Both the position numbers and the translations under genes were made by a program. DNA of 32,911 nt from Lingula anatina (Eukaryota; Brachiopoda; Lingulata; Lingulida; Lingulidae): assembly GCF_001039355.2 (NCBI RefSeq), contig NW_019776103.1, positions 15,472 to 48,382 of the forward strand. The letters are read 5' to 3'. The notes beneath the pieces are model-generated. The model was given only the letters and a program-made list of their open reading frames with translations, had not been told where the DNA came from and ran no database searches. Of the stretch, positions 11,429-24,122 are shown in pieces. How positions within the stretch are numbered: the first letter of the stretch is position 1; every line of letters starts with the position of its first letter.

Positions 11429-12031
11429 CCTATGGGTATTGAAACCGGCTTTATGCCAGAAACTGAAGACATTGCTCAATTATCCTTAATAAATAAAGGC
11501 AATATTCACGGATTTTTTTTCAACTCAATCATTTATTGTTAACATCAGTGGTTTGACTTGTTGATGAAGGCTTTCAGAAAACCCGGCAAATGCAATTGGA
11601 AAAAAAAAACATTATGGCAGACTTCTCATCAAAGAAACAGATGATTCAGAATAATTCCAAACTATATTTTATGGGTGACATTTCACACGAGATTACAGAA
11701 AACACTGCAAACGAATCAAGTTAAGCTTAAAAGGAATCGGTCGACTAATATGTAATGTTAAATGACACAAACATCGGGTTGAATGTTTCATCCATGTGCC
11801 CTTGCACGACCTTTCCTGACCTCCTGGGCATGCCTGGGCATTGACATTGTTTTCTTTCAGTGATTTCTGTTCATTGCAACCATTAGATGCTCACATTCGT
11901 TTTTTTCTGGCTTTGTAAATTCAAAATTTTGGTTATGTATTGCGCCCCTAATAATGAAAAAGAGAGATTGGGTGCACACGTTGCAATTAAAAATAGGCGA
12001 TCATTTTAAATAATAGACAAACACGGTTGGC

Positions 12032-12118
12032 AAAAAAAAAATAAATAAATAAATAAAATAAAAATAAATAAAATAAAATAAAATAAAATAAAATAAAATA
12101 AATAATAATAATAATAAT
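12032..12118. repeat. Poly-A, (AAAT)n, (AAAAT)n and (AAT)n compound repeat
   Basis: An A run followed by tetra-, penta- and trinucleotide arrays. Confidence 0.9.
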
Positions 12119-13545
12119 CAATACTTTACTGGCTTCATCATTGCATTATAATATTATTGTTTATTTGTTGGTCAGAGTTCGTTAAAAGTAACAGAAAGAT
12201 AGATTCATTGTATTAAAAAAATAATCAACCATCATTTAAAAAAAAAGCAATAATAAACTAATAATCTTATAACGTGTGTTTGCGCGCTCATTGTCCGTTT
12301 AAGTCATTTATTCGTGAATGTTTTGATTATTTTGTGTCAATTATCACTTTATAAATGTTTCAAGCTATATCACCCATGTCGCAGTTTATTTTTTGGAAAA
12401 GTACATTTCAGTTTGTCAACCATTAAACATTTTTTTCAAAAGCATTTGTAAGGAGTTCAACTACGTGTGCGGTAGACAAGTTAACTTACTTCATCCAATT
12501 TCTTCACTTTATCTCTTATTTTATCTCTTATTTTACCTCTTTCAAGGATGCATCTTCTGCTATAACACTGGTACAATGGGTCATATGTTACACGTGCAGC
12601 TACTGATTAAAAGGCGCAAAACGACCTTCCATTCATCAAACATTACATAATATACCTGGAGACGCTATCAGAACAAAAAAAGCAAAAGGGATTCACAGAG
12701 CAACCTTTTGAAATAAAATCTGAGTACAAACCTCTTAGGGATAATTCAAAGCAAGGCCTTTTGGCACGTTTCACACAATTTTCCCTCATTTTTCACGTTC
12801 CACTAAGTAAATTTCACATGAAAAAAGTCACTCGGCTGACACAAAATGAGATGAGACACGAACATCAGAGTGTATACACCCCGTTTGATTAAAGCACTCT
12901 TTTCATCTCTATTCGCGTTTTAGGCATTACACCGTAATCTGGATAACGCGCACAGAGCTATTGGTATACCCCAATAGACAGAAAAAGGTCATATATTGCA
13001 AGAACGCACGATTCATTTTCCTTTAAAAGCTATTTAGACAGGCAATAGAACAAGGATAGATTCACTCTAAATACAAAATCGAGACTTCGACATCGAATTA
13101 CGTGTGTCCTCGGCTTCTGGGGCTTTTCCACTTCGTTTGAGTGCAACCGAACACAACATTTAATCACCCTCTAGCTGCCCGAGGAGTTAGTCTGATTGTA
13201 TTCAGCAAGAGTCCCAGCGGAGTTGGATCGAGAACAAGATTCATTAGAAACGCGCCCTATGTATATCTCCAATAGAACCCTTGCCGTACAGGACACTAAG
13301 AAAATAGTGTCCTTATAAATGCACTTATAATTAAATAGACGCTAACCCATTTTACTGCCAATCTTTGTGTTTGGATTATTAACACGTTTGATTAATCAGT
13401 TGGAGAAACGTACATGCTGAATAGAACCCAATGAAATCCATTATGAAAAAATTGGTTCTAACGACCATGTACGAATTTGGCAACGGTCGAATGCTTTACT
13501 ACAGAGCGATTTATTTATTCGATATCTGAATAGTAAAACTTCAGC

Positions 13546-13570
13546 AAAAAAAAAACAAAAAAAAAAAAAA
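13546..13570. repeat. Poly-A tract
   Basis: A run of A broken by one C. Other long A runs are at 7933-7949 and 16200-16225. Confidence 0.9.
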
Positions 13571-14539
13571 CTTTGAACTTAATTGGTATCTACCATGTAC
13601 TCACTTTAAGGAATTATGTACACGCTAACAAGCTGATTTTTTTTTACTTTTGTAATTAATCAGACTCTGTACTTTACTTTTATCTTAATCGGAACAGTAA
13701 ACCTTCAGTAGACGAAATTGTACCCTCGGGCTTAGTAAATTGGTAGTACATGTTGTTCATTTTTGGAACATGTACACATTCACAGTTGATTGCTGATTTG
13801 AACGATTAGGCAACTATAGACAGTCGACATCATAGAACATGAACAGTGTTTTTTCATACTCTTTCCACAAGAGAGCTCCATCTAGCGTCAGGCGCACACG
13901 TTACGTTAACGTCAGACGTAGAGTCGTTGTCATTATACACAGCACGCGTTAGGGTCGTTAGATGATACTTAATATGATATATTAATAACCTGTTATCCAT
14001 CATGTTTATTTAATTAACATGACTGAGAACACGCTGTAAGTAAAACAATTAAAAAATGGTCTTCGTCTATCTCCGTGCACATGGAAGGTTATTTTTGGAT
14101 GCATGCTGCAGCTTTCTAATATTTATGTCTTAAACAGATTGGAGGGAATAGCCAATGTTTTTTATTTCTTATTGGAATGAATGTTGATTAATCTGATTGG
14201 ATGTAGGGTATTTAAAGCTGAGGAATGAATTTGGTAATGTAGGTCAAATATCTCTAGGAAAGTGTATGCCACAGTAGAGCTACACATCAATATATTACTT
14301 TATGTTTGAGGGAACTGCCAATTAAACCAAAGTCACATAATTGTTTAATATATGTAAAATCAATATAGAAGTAATGAAAAACTAGATACAACATTGAATT
14401 TGTGTGTTGCGCTGCAATTTTTCATGGTTGTGGTACCGTGATGAAAATTAAGTCCTTATTCTAACCAATGAAGGCAATTTGAAGGGGTACCCGTGCCATA
14501 TATCATTTCAGGACAAAAAACGGTGTCAGTTTGACAAAA

Positions 14540-14584
14540 AAGATTAAGGCTAAATCTTAATCATAAGACCGATTAAGTCTTATC
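14540..14584. repeat. Two adjacent short hairpins
   Basis: GATTAAG..CTTAATC is followed directly by ATAAGAC..GTCTTAT, each with a 7-nt loop. Related gtctta/taagac motifs recur at 14716-14752. Possibly the remnant of a small foldback element. Confidence 0.35.
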
Positions 14585-15136
14585 CCATTTAGGTTTTATG
14601 TACGGTGTTCTTCTGGGAATAAAACATTCATTTTAAAATCACTTTATAAATAGGCACAGCACTTTATTTAATTTGATTTAATCTTACTTAACTTTTAAAA
14701 GTAGTCCACAATTTCAGTCTTAAGGCCAGACCAACCTTTGGTCTTAAGCCCACTTTAGAGACAGACTCCAGATTATAAAGTCAGTACCAGTAGTCGCGAT
14801 CATAAATCAGAGTCGTAATCTTAAATAAAAGTTAGCCATCTAACGTAAGACCTGTCGCTGTAAATAGAAAATAGATAATTTGAGATACCACTAGTGAGAT
14901 TGGAGCTGACAATTACAGGCGCTCTGCTTCCAAAATAAAGATTTATAGAGGGACCCTGGCTATAAATCGCAATTAGATCACCTTTTTCTGATTTTATGTA
15001 CTGAATTGGGTCGTCCCAAGTCCTCTGGGAATACACATTGGGATTAACCTACGGTAGTCTGTCATGACCAAGTTAGATATAGGACCCATGACTCACCGTT
15101 GCTAACTTTTCTATCAGAACCCCTGTAAAGTGACGG

Positions 15137-15283
15137 AGAGTCCCCCATGGTTCTCCCATGAGTCCGCTTCCCATTCATTTGTACAGGTAAGCCTCGCCCT
15201 AGATTTTGACCAACTAAGGTAAGGCTAACCCTAACCGTAATACCCAAATGGAGGGCGGACTTTCTGTTACACGGACCCTCAAG
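15137..15283 (-). repeat. Dispersed repeat family A, copy 1
   Basis: About 145 bp shared with 16375-16516, including gagtccgcttcccattcatt, tgtacaggtaagcctcgccc and aatggagggcggactttctg. The ends gagtccgcttcccatt and (reversed) aaagtccgccctccatt are imperfect inverted repeats. It contains ctaaccctaacc in the centre. The 83-codon minus-strand frame across it is not a gene: a similar frame appears in the 19.9-kb copy simply because the DNA is homologous. Confidence 0.65.
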
Positions 15284-16374
15284 TTCATTTTCACCGCCAC
15301 CACCACCCCTCAAAAAAGTTGAATACAGATTGGATGGTAGTGTAATCTATGTGCCATAAGGATTTAGAGGTTACGGGATGTAATAAGACACGCATCGGCT
15401 GATCTTGTCAGTTATTTTCGGAATTTGGGATTTAAATCACCAGCCAATTTGGATGACAGAAAATATTTCTTTGGGTTGCATAAAAAAGATACCTTCTAGA
15501 CGACCGCCTCATGGATTTTCTCAATTTGTGTTGACAGCAACAAGGCAAATACCAAATTCCGTAAATTATATAATTGAGCTGGAATTTATATATTTGCTTG
15601 CTCTTTAGGAAGAAATTGCTGGTGTTTGTGATGCAAGAAAAGTATGGGCAATTACGCCTCACATCACTCAAGGTACAACAGCCTTCAAGGCATGTTTAAC
15701 GTACAGCTTAACTTCTGGTATGCTGGCCAAGTTCACAGAAAAAAAATATCATTTTTTTTCAGTCAATACCAGAAAAACACCCTTTATACTTAAAAAAGAA
15801 GCGTGTCAAGTGAAGGTTTGTAACAACATTTAATACTTAAAGAAAGTAGCCAGTTCATATTCAAATGGCATTAACAACAGAATTTACACTGAACAGAGCA
15901 AGAAACTAGCCATAGGGGAACAATACAAGACATGAAGTGGACTACACACTTGTACCAAGATGAATGTCATGTCAAACTAAGTGAATTAAGCAATAATAAA
16001 TTATAGAGTATCTGACCTCTGCCGTCCGTTTGGGACTCGTGGATCTTTCTTTAGAGATGAGACAGTGACATCTGCCTCGTGTCATAAATCAACCCTATCA
16101 GGTTGTTGTATATGTGCTACCAACCTATTGATGTTAACTGTCGGATTCGTGAGTTTGTTTAGGGAAAGATACATGGGTGCTTTACTCTTACTTCGCTTGA
16201 AAAAAAAAAAAGAAAAGAAAAGAAAACGAGCAGAATGGTGCTATGATGTGTAGGAAAAGGGCATGAAGAACAGCTTGTTTTGCTACCCATACTGCTGTTT
16301 AATACTGTGCAGAGGGAGGGATATCGGTGACGAGGACAGCATCATCTGACAAATAGTTCCGTTGTGACATGATA

Positions 16375-16516
16375 GAGAGACCCCCCATGACAGAGAGTCC
16401 GCTTCCCATTCATTTGTACAGGTAAGCCTCGCCCTAGATTTTAACCCACTTACGTCAGGCTATAAGGCTACCATTATAACTAAATGGAGGGCGGACTTTC
16501 TGTTACATGGACCCTC
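16375..16516 (-). repeat. Dispersed repeat family A, copy 2
   Basis: Same family and orientation as 15137-15283, with nearly identical ends and a diverged centre in which the telomere-like motif is not preserved. Confidence 0.65.
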
Positions 16517-17337
16517 ACATTCGTAACACTGGTTTCACAAACGCAATAAAGGCGACGTTTTGTTTTTTAGCTGAAAGGAGGTTAAATGTGAATTAATAAT
16601 CCCTGAGATAAAGCCATTTCTTTCTTTCTTTATGGATATATTTCACTAAAGTTGACCTCCCTTGGTCGAACTTGGATGAAGTTAACACATCTAAATGGTT
16701 TGGTTCCAGAATGGCTATGTTCGTTATTAGAATGCAGCCAAGGTTTGGCCTTCAGAACATACACTGGGCTTACTGGTCCCTGGTCACTTGGAGAGAATAA
16801 CCGATTATTCTTGGAAATCATTAGAAAAAACACATTTGAACCACTTACCAAGAAGCTTAAAGCGCCAGTGTGTTCTTAATTCCCAACCACGTCACGATGG
16901 TGACCGCGGTGGTTTGAGGGGTCAGTAGGTCACCGCCTGGGTCACGACCTCGCCAATCTCCGCCACTGAGCCTCTGAATAATTGTCTGGATTTCGGAGAA
17001 GGCTTTATCTAATGCAAGGGATTAACTTTTATCGTTAGTGTTATTCTGATCGAAGTAAGACAAATTGTGTGCTAGTTAATACTGAATTAACATATACCGG
17101 TACAGAGTGTATACGAATGTAAATCTATATAAAGAATTTCGAAATGATTTTTTGTCAAAAGTCATAAGCAACAATGTTACTGCAATGTTACTGGTGATTT
17201 TCTATATACTATCACACTAAGAAAGAGTAAGAATGGTTTACTGTATTATTCTATTCTATACCAGGTGGAGGGATATTCTATACTGTAATTATGGGACGGT
17301 CTTTTTCTTTAGATAACCATGTTAATCTGTATACGTT

Positions 17338-17338
<1 letters not shown>

Positions 17339-17378
<40 letters not shown>
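17339..17378. repeat. (ATT)n microsatellite
   Basis: About thirteen ATT units without interruption. Confidence 0.95.
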
Positions 17379-17863
17379 TGTTCTGCATTTAAGGTTCAAT
17401 TTATACATCGCATAACAGAAAAGGCTTAATCATGTCGTTTTATGATACTAGGATTCGTCAGATGAAAAAATGATGAAAACAACTATAATGAAAAACATAA
17501 AGAAAACAAAGTCACATAATATCTTACAAAACAGAAAATGGAAAAAAATAAAGTACCATGAAAATGAAACCATGCAAACAAAGGTCACTTAATCAACGCG
17601 TGACAGATATGGATGATATGGAACCAATAATCCGCTCCCGGTCTTGACCCTTCCAACCGCAAATGCCATGTCAATTCTTAATCCAATAACCATAGATCAT
17701 TATTTTGATCAGTCATTTAAGACGGCATGCGGTCAAATCATTCAAGTCTTACGCCCGTTAATTAAAACGTCGATTTGGAAGGTTTTCGTTCACGGCATGC
17801 GCAAAAGGACACATACCTCTTCCAATATTGGTCCATTGGACTGGAAGAATTAGCCAAACGTCT

Positions 17864-17891
17864 TACACACGCAAACACACACACATACACA

Positions 17892-17925
<34 letters not shown>
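17864..17925. repeat. (CA)n(GA)n compound microsatellite
   Basis: A CA array directly followed by about eight GA units. Confidence 0.95.
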
Positions 17926-18115
17926 TGATCTGCATAGACGTTAAGAATAGTTTGGCACATATATGCCAAAGAACTTCCTAGACTCTTCGATAACTTAAAT
18001 CAAATTTGCTCTGTGGGCTCATTGAATTAATTACCCCACACAGAGATCCGTCTACAACGATTACAGGTAAACAAGAACGAAACTTGTATTAGTTAGCTGT
18101 AAGTGAAAGAACTCG

Positions 18116-18168
18116 ATGTATGTTAATGCATATATGTATGTTAATGCATATATGTTAATGCATATAAT
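18116..18168. repeat. Short tandem repeat, gtatgttaatgcatatat unit
   Basis: Three copies of gttaatgcatata in about 50 bp. Confidence 0.8.
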
Positions 18169-19048
18169 CTGCACTATAGTATATCAACGGCTGGTGAAGA
18201 TGTAATATAGAGATATGTATCACTAATTGGAGCCACGGGGCTTAATTGCTACACTCACGTTTTGCTTCCCCTCCTTTCTTAGTCGTCTTTTTGTCGAATC
18301 GTTTGTCAGACAGGTACATGCGTACTTAATGATAATTTTTTGTGTCAGTTTTGAATGTTACGTGAGGGGGGATAGTATCGCTTCATTTTGGCAATAAATT
18401 GCCATAGATCAAATTCCTTTTGGGTAAACGACATTTTCCCTATACTTTGCAAAGTTATGGATTGTTTTTTTAAAGAAAATATATATGTTTTAATAATAAT
18501 TGCCATAGAGGGTACAAATCTATGACGGTTCACTCTCTTATGATATCCGGATATTACGATTAACCATGTACTGTCTTGGTGATAAACTGTTTTTTCACAT
18601 CGTTATATAATGTTTTCAGTGTATTTATTGTGTAATTGTGAATCTCACAAAAACAGTTGGCATCCTTTAATATTGTTTGCTGTCTTTGTTTGTTTTCATA
18701 CTTAAAGAAAAAAAAACTAATAAGTAATTAATTTCATATGGTATTTCAGTATATACAAGTTTAGTTATGACCGTTTTACTTAGTTAATATGAAAAGTTCT
18801 CTCGTACTCTAAATATGTATCCCACTCCAACTGGGCAAACTCTCAGCTACACAAAGACGGTTCTGTGAACCACGTGCTAACTCAACACATGGATAATAGC
18901 GCTGTTTTACCATGTGGGCAACTTATATCCCATTTTCCTCTCTGCGTAAAATAAATGTATGCGGTATACTTTCAACTAGAAGGCGTTGACATATACATGT
19001 ACAAGCAGAATCTATGGTTGCAGGGTATGTTATTTCAACAACCATCCC

Positions 19049-19111
19049 AACTAGAAATAATACCTTTCATGAGCATGATTGTATTCCATGAAACAGAAGG
19101 TATTTCTAGTT
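19049..19111. repeat. Imperfect hairpin
   Basis: AACTAGAAAT and tacctttcatg pair with catgaaacagaaggtatttc and tagtt across a loop of about 20 nt, with small bulges. Similar in size to a pre-miRNA-like foldback but with no other support. Confidence 0.5.
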
Positions 19112-19635
19112 TGACCTGTCGGAAAGTTTGACGAGGTCCCTTGAAGTAAAACATAGATGTGTGAAACGAAACATCATAAATATAGTTAACAATTTATCAA
19201 CGAAGTAACGGTCAAAACAATTGGAAACGTAGCGTTGGAACCGCTCCTATGTTGAGACGATATTTTCATAATGTTCGATCCGCTTCCTTTGGGGCAACTA
19301 TGCGTCATTAAAATCTTACATTTCTGCCCCAACTTACAAGTCGCATTGCGCTAAAACTTTCAATTACCTTTGAATCGCAGACAGGCCAAAACACGTGCAT
19401 GCATTCTCTTGTTACTTGATGAGTGTTCTCATTTGTAACAATAAGAAGAGAAAACCAGGTGCTATCAAATGAAAATTAAAAGTGGGTTACATGATGTTTA
19501 TGGGTATTTTGTGGACCACCAGTGTCGCAATGGTTATTCAAAGCGTTTTTATCCGCACCTTAACGGAATAACCAGAACTGAACACTTCCGATGTTTAAAC
19601 ACACTAGCAGTAAATTGTTATAAAACTAAATAATG

Positions 19636-19990
19636 GGAGCCCGGACTTCCATTACTAGGACTACCAATTTTGTTACACCGGACTCCCACATGCTTAGTTC
19701 AGGTTAGGGTTAGTTGGAGTATTGGGGTTAGAATATGAGTGAATGGCATCTGTAGAAAGTGATGAGAAGCGGACTACGGTTCCTAGCAGACTACCATTCC
19801 TGTTACACCGGAATGAAGTAAAATATTGCAACTCAGTACATTCTCGCCATTAAATCCCCACAGGTTAGGGTTAGCGTGACGCACATGTGTCAAAATTTAG
19901 GTCAAGACTTTCCTGCACAACTTAATGCAAAACCAGACGCTGTGACACATGGGGGCTCTCCTCTACATGACACAGGGCTTCAGGGGTATT
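19636..19990 (+). repeat. Dispersed repeat family A, copy 3 (compound)
   Basis: In opposite orientation to copies 1 and 2. It contains ggttagggttag twice (19691 and 19863) and gagaagcggactacgg. The end unit is directly repeated (ggacttccattactagg and ttttgttacaccgga near 19650-19686; related at 19776-19811). The part from 19863 (gtgtcaaaatttaggtcaag, then catgggggctct) aligns with the reverse complement of 15137-15240. Probably two fragments of the same non-coding element. Confidence 0.55.
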
Positions 19991-20359
19991 TAACAGCGCT
20001 CCGGGTTCATTTCTTACCGGTCTTAAATCACGAAAAGCGTGCACACGCCCGGCCATTAATTACCGACGTCATCACGGGTCAGCGATTTATTACAACTATA
20101 TGTCATGGTTTGACGACTTATAGGTAAGTTACCAGCTGGCAGACTGCTCTACATCAAAGAGAAAACTGTCTCTATATCTTATGTTTTCATATTAATACAA
20201 TGTAACACTTGTCTAACATGTGTTTGCAGTCAAATTCTTACTAACAACCTTGATTTATGGGAGATATAATAGGATTGATTATTTTCGCGGCTGTCTTGAG
20301 CATGTGCTTCTTCAAAAAGAAGAAAAAGAAAAGAAGGGGAATTGTTTCTAGGGTGTTTA

Positions 20360-20441
20360 CATCTCTCTCTCTTATTTTCTCTCTCTCTCTTATTTTCCGT
20401 AGTATTAAAAACTCGGGAAAACACTTGAAACTGCGTGCGTG

Positions 20442-20480
<39 letters not shown>

Positions 20481-20570
20481 AAGCATGTGTGTCCTTGTGT
20501 GTACATTTGTGTGTGTGTGTATGTGTGTGTGTGTGTGTTGATGGGGGTGAGAGAGAGAGAAAGAGTAGGA
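20360..20570. repeat. (CT)n, (TG)n and (GA)n low-complexity block
   Basis: Two CT arrays (20360-20397), an interrupted TG array (20433-20540) and a GA array. Long open frames on both strands here are dinucleotide artefacts. Confidence 0.95.
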
Positions 20571-22210
20571 GAGAAGAAGAAAATTATGGAGTAGCAGAAG
20601 AAGGCGTTTAGGATCATGAATCAAAGTTCCCGTCGGAATGTTTTTTTCAAATTAAGTTGTTTGTAACTAACTTTACATTTTAACGGTAAGGCATTCACGC
20701 ATCTGCTTTAAACATATTTTTATAATCATAATATTGTACCAAAAATTCCAACTGTGAAATAAATGACCAAACTGGATATTTCAGAGATAATCTTTATCTA
20801 CACATGTGCAATATTTTTCTTAATGGCAGAATTTAATGGGGGAAAGTCTTGGATGCTTAGTATTTTTAGTGCTAAGATCGTCATATCTTATATCAAACAT
20901 TGAATTTATGCCAGTTTAATTTCTATATTACACTTCAGTATATAGATTACAGGAAACTGAGTTTCTTTAACGGTAGTTTGATTCTGCCGTGTATTCTTTT
21001 TAAATTCACTTTTAATATAGAGGTCACAATATATTTTCTTTACATCAGATCACACCGTGTATAGAGCGGCAAAGACAGTGTAATGGTCTTAGACTTTTCG
21101 TGTTTTTTTCTTTATTTTTTCGTAAAATGCTTTCTGCGTTAGAAGCCTCTAATGAATGACACTTAGAATACAATGTATTTCAAATGAGATTCCCAGTCAG
21201 GTAAATGTGACGTCATTAACGTTTCATTTACACTCGTATATGACGTAGCTAAATAGACCATCAAAAAACTACTGAATAACAGACGAAGACGTTTTCGTTT
21301 TGCTGAAAGGTCAGTGTTTTGAAGGTGGATTTAGATTTATAATCAAAGTGATTTCTGTAACTACTCATCGTTTAAACGCCATTTGAACTGAACTTTTTTC
21401 ATGTAGCATTAGTATAGGTTTTTATTTTTCAAGTGTTATTATATCTCTGTTGATTTAAATATCGAGGTATGATATTTGCGGGTGTTTATAACCGTTGAGA
21501 AAAATCCAACCAGGAGCTGATCTCACTGTGGAAATGCACTATGGATGGAAACTTTGATGAGTTTCGTGCGGTTTCTGTAGGGGCATTTTTTTACTTTATT
21601 CCACAACATCTGCTTAAATATATTTTGCACATGTTATGTAACAAGTTGTGCTTTTTTTTCTTATACCCAAATCATTCTCAGTAGCTCTTTTAAAGAGTAT
21701 ATATTCAAATGGTAAACTACGTTTAGAATCTGAATGCGGGAAATGAAAAGCTAGGGTTACGCAGTGGTCGTCCCATAGAGTCCACTCAACTATGGCAGAT
21801 TGTAAATACTGATGACACTGTTCCGTCTACGAGCTTTTATTCAATAGCATTGTTCTCTTTGAGTATCCCCATATTATGTCTTAAGTCTCCGTAACACTGA
21901 AAATACTCTGGGTGGGAGGTGAGGGAGTTACTTTTAAATTATCGTCTTCCTGTTTTTAATATTTTCGATGGGAATCATAGGACTTAAGGCACGGGCATTA
22001 CACATATTATAGACTTTCGTCGCGAACCATGACTTTGCTTTCACGAGCTCTCGTCAGGTAATTGATAAGACTACTTTGAATTTTGAACTTTGAATCATTT
22101 TGAAAAACAATAGTCGAGCGGAGTTCTACATGTATGGCGAAAGAACCCGAACATCGCTAGCAAATACCACCCACACAACATATTCGCTAGATCTTTTGTA
22201 AAGCTAACTA
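20571..22210. other. AT-rich non-coding stretch
   Basis: No repeat, exon or RNA that I can support. Confidence 0.5.
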
Positions 22211-22810
22211 AAGCCACGGTCACAACCGGACGCAGAAATTTCAGGACTTTTGGGTATTGCGCAGGCCGTGGAGGTCGTAGAGGTAGAGGAAAATCTGCCG
22301 TGCTAGTCGCAAGGGCCGCATGAGATGTCCTTTCAAGCACAAACGCTAATTGCAAAGAGCGATGGCCGTGGAAATTGTACTCATTTCTTGAGTTTGTTTT
22401 CCTTCCTGTGTACGTGGCACACACTCATCAAAGGAAATGCAACGCACGGCGAAAGTAGTGCCCTCATGCGTCAGTTTTGCTTCACACTTGCCTCACACGT
22501 TTGTAGTGACGTACTGACGGCGTACGTCAGTTTTGCTTCCTGTTCTCCTCTTCTTTCTTCTTCCTCCGCCCTTTTTTCTACTATGTAAGCTTTTTTTCTC
22601 CGTGCGTGGGGAGCAAGTTATGCTTGCGGCCTCGTTGTTCGCAGGCTATTCGTAGAATCTTTGGACATGTTCAACATTCTTCGTACGTGCTTACGGGCTG
22701 TCTGCCAGCTCGAAATTTCGTAAGAAGGACTTGCGTGGGACGTGAAATTTTGCCCAAAATTTGGACGCAAACAGCCCGTTAGAGCCCGTAGCCGGTTGTG
22801 ACCGAGGCTT
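22211..22810. mobile_element. 600-bp MITE with ~20-bp terminal inverted repeats
   Basis: Left end AAGCCACGGTCACAACCGG and right end (reverse complement) AAGCCTCGGTCACAACCGG match at all but one base. The interior is GC-richer than its surroundings and contains a repeated cgtcagttttgcttc (about 22470 and 22525) and a short palindrome around tgacgtactgacggcgtacg. Both strands have short open frames but nothing like a transposase. Flanks are A/T-rich, with no convincing target duplication beyond TA/TT. Confidence 0.7.
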
Positions 22811-22835
22811 AATTGAGATGCGCTTCACTTACCTA

Positions 22836-22863
22836 AAATACCTGTACGTGTCATTGTCAGCTG
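22836..22863 (-). CDS. Candidate 28-nt exon with strong splice signals
   Basis: On the minus strand the acceptor caattcacattcccag and the donor TTTTAG|gtaagtga both fit consensus well, enclosing 28 nt. It contains an ATG in a favourable context (acaATGa), giving MTRTGIL with a phase-1 exit, so it could hold a start codon. Alternatively it is an internal exon entering in phase 0 or phase 1. It sits just outside the 600-bp MITE. No partner exon is assigned. Confidence 0.2.
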
Positions 22864-23333
22864 GGAATGTGAATTGAACTCTTGGACGCTCTTGCCTTGT
22901 TCTTCATGATATAAAATAAAGAACAAGTCTTCCCTGGTGCCTTTCTGTTTGGCAGGTGTACAGCTTTGCCGATTTCCCTGTATGTAAGACAGACTTCTGT
23001 GGGCGAGCGATTAAAAGCTGCACGGGTATTACGGCTCAGAGTGGTATTTGAACTTTGAGGCTCTTGGTGGAAGTTCCCAATTGCGCATACGCACTCCCTA
23101 GCAAACAAGTGGCACCTCTAACGCAATGAGTTAAGTGATAAAAAAATCATGTCATGAACAAATGCTCTTTATTCAGCTTCTTAAAGATTTTTTCACAAAC
23201 ATTTACTGACTGTACCACGAATAAGTAAACTAACCATATTTTAAAACTCAATGATATTTTAGTGTTTTGTACAATATCTTTTGGATTGGACGACACACCT
23301 GAGGTTTCTGTGCGTGGAGTTTAAAATATCGGT

Positions 23334-24120
23334 ACACTGAGAATGAAATCGGAGTCCAAGTGACTCCAAACTTGGAGTCCAGCAGTGGTACCTAAAATAA
23401 CTCCCAATTGGAGTCAAGATGACTCCGATGGAGTAACGCCACCCCAGACCCCACAGGAGGGTCACAATTGATTCCATTCACACACCCCTTCATCCCTTGG
23501 CTTATCTCTACAAAAGAGTCACCATGACCCCATATTAAGGAATTTTTGACTCCTTGGCGCATTATGAAAACAACAACAACAACAACACTCCCAAGCGGGG
23601 AGACAGCAGGCACCGTTTAATAAAGACTGCTTTGTCCCCGGAAGGGTTCGACCTTAGTCCTCCGGGCGGACACTCTAACCACAAGGCCATCCGGTCGCAT
23701 ATGGTGTTGAAACAGCAATAATAAATAGTTTGTAAATCTGGTTATAAACAGCATGACATATATATATATACAAATATTCCAATGAGTGAGCATACCTCCC
23801 CAGTGACATGCATTGGCGGGTCAAACCTACAACCTGGAAACAAAACCGCTGTCCAGCGAGGGAAAAGAGTCGGTGGAAGGGGTCAGACAGACACTGGTCC
23901 CCGGTAATTTGGGTTTGATTTTAGAGTGAGATTGACTCCATGAGAGCCAGGGGGAGATTGACTCTGATAAGAGAGTCTAAAGACTCTGATAAGAGAGTCT
24001 AAAGACTCTGGTAGTGGGGTAATTTGACCCTTATATAGGAGTCAAATTAACTCCATGAGGGTCAAGGGGTGCTGGACTCTGACTAGAGAGTTTAAATGAC
24101 TACAATTTCATTCTCAGTGT
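23334..24120. mobile_element. 787-bp non-autonomous TIR element rich in GAGTC motifs
   Basis: The ends carry a perfect 16-bp inverted repeat (ACACTGAGAATGAAAT at 23334 and its complement ending at 24120), with looser similarity inward for another ~18 bp. The interior has a high density of GGAGTC/GACTCC and GAGTC/GACTCT motifs near both ends, including a direct duplication of a gataagagagtctaaagact unit around 23967-24008. No protein is encoded. A tRNA-derived SINE lies inside (23571-23698). No clear target-site duplication is seen. Confidence 0.65.
23571..23698 (-). mobile_element. tRNA-derived SINE nested in the TIR element
   Basis: The minus strand starts GCGACCGGATGG and has an RNA polymerase III A box (TGGCCTTGTGG, 23679-23689). 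A B box (GGTCGAACCC, 23644-23653; one base shorter than GGTTCGANTCC) follows at tRNA-like spacing. A short body then ends in a (TTG)n tail at 23571-23587. The flanks cgcattatg (23559) and cgcatatgg (23696) may be an imperfect target-site duplication. The head is degenerate relative to a functional tRNA, so this is called a SINE and not a tRNA gene. Confidence 0.65.
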
Positions 24121-24122
24121 GA

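Larger units (their letters stand above)
11429..14539. other. Non-coding, possibly unique-sequence DNA
   Basis: Outside the compound repeat at 12032-12118 and the A tract at 13546-13570, the stretch 12650-13450 has intermediate GC content, no repeats and no open frames. That would fit conserved non-coding DNA, but this cannot be shown from one sequence. Confidence 0.35.
16517..19048. other. Non-coding with microsatellites
   Basis: 16630-16880 is open on both strands, and a GC-rich patch follows to about 16975. I could not connect either to exon signals. The rest is AT-rich. Confidence 0.4.

Noticed and set aside
16630-16880. Overlapping 73-75 codon ORFs on both strands
   Set aside because: No splice sites, start context or recognisable motif on either strand; two-strand openness suggests chance.
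20128-20160. 33-nt interval between AC and CT on the minus strand
   Set aside because: Contains an in-frame TAG in phase 1, and the pyrimidine tract lies inside the putative exon.
20241-20624. 127-codon minus-strand ORF with His/Thr repeats
   Set aside because: Artefact of the (CA)n/(TG)n microsatellite.
23626-23698. Functional tRNA gene
   Set aside because: A and B boxes are present, but the B box is one base short, the arms do not pair well, and a (TTG)n tail follows, so a SINE fits better.
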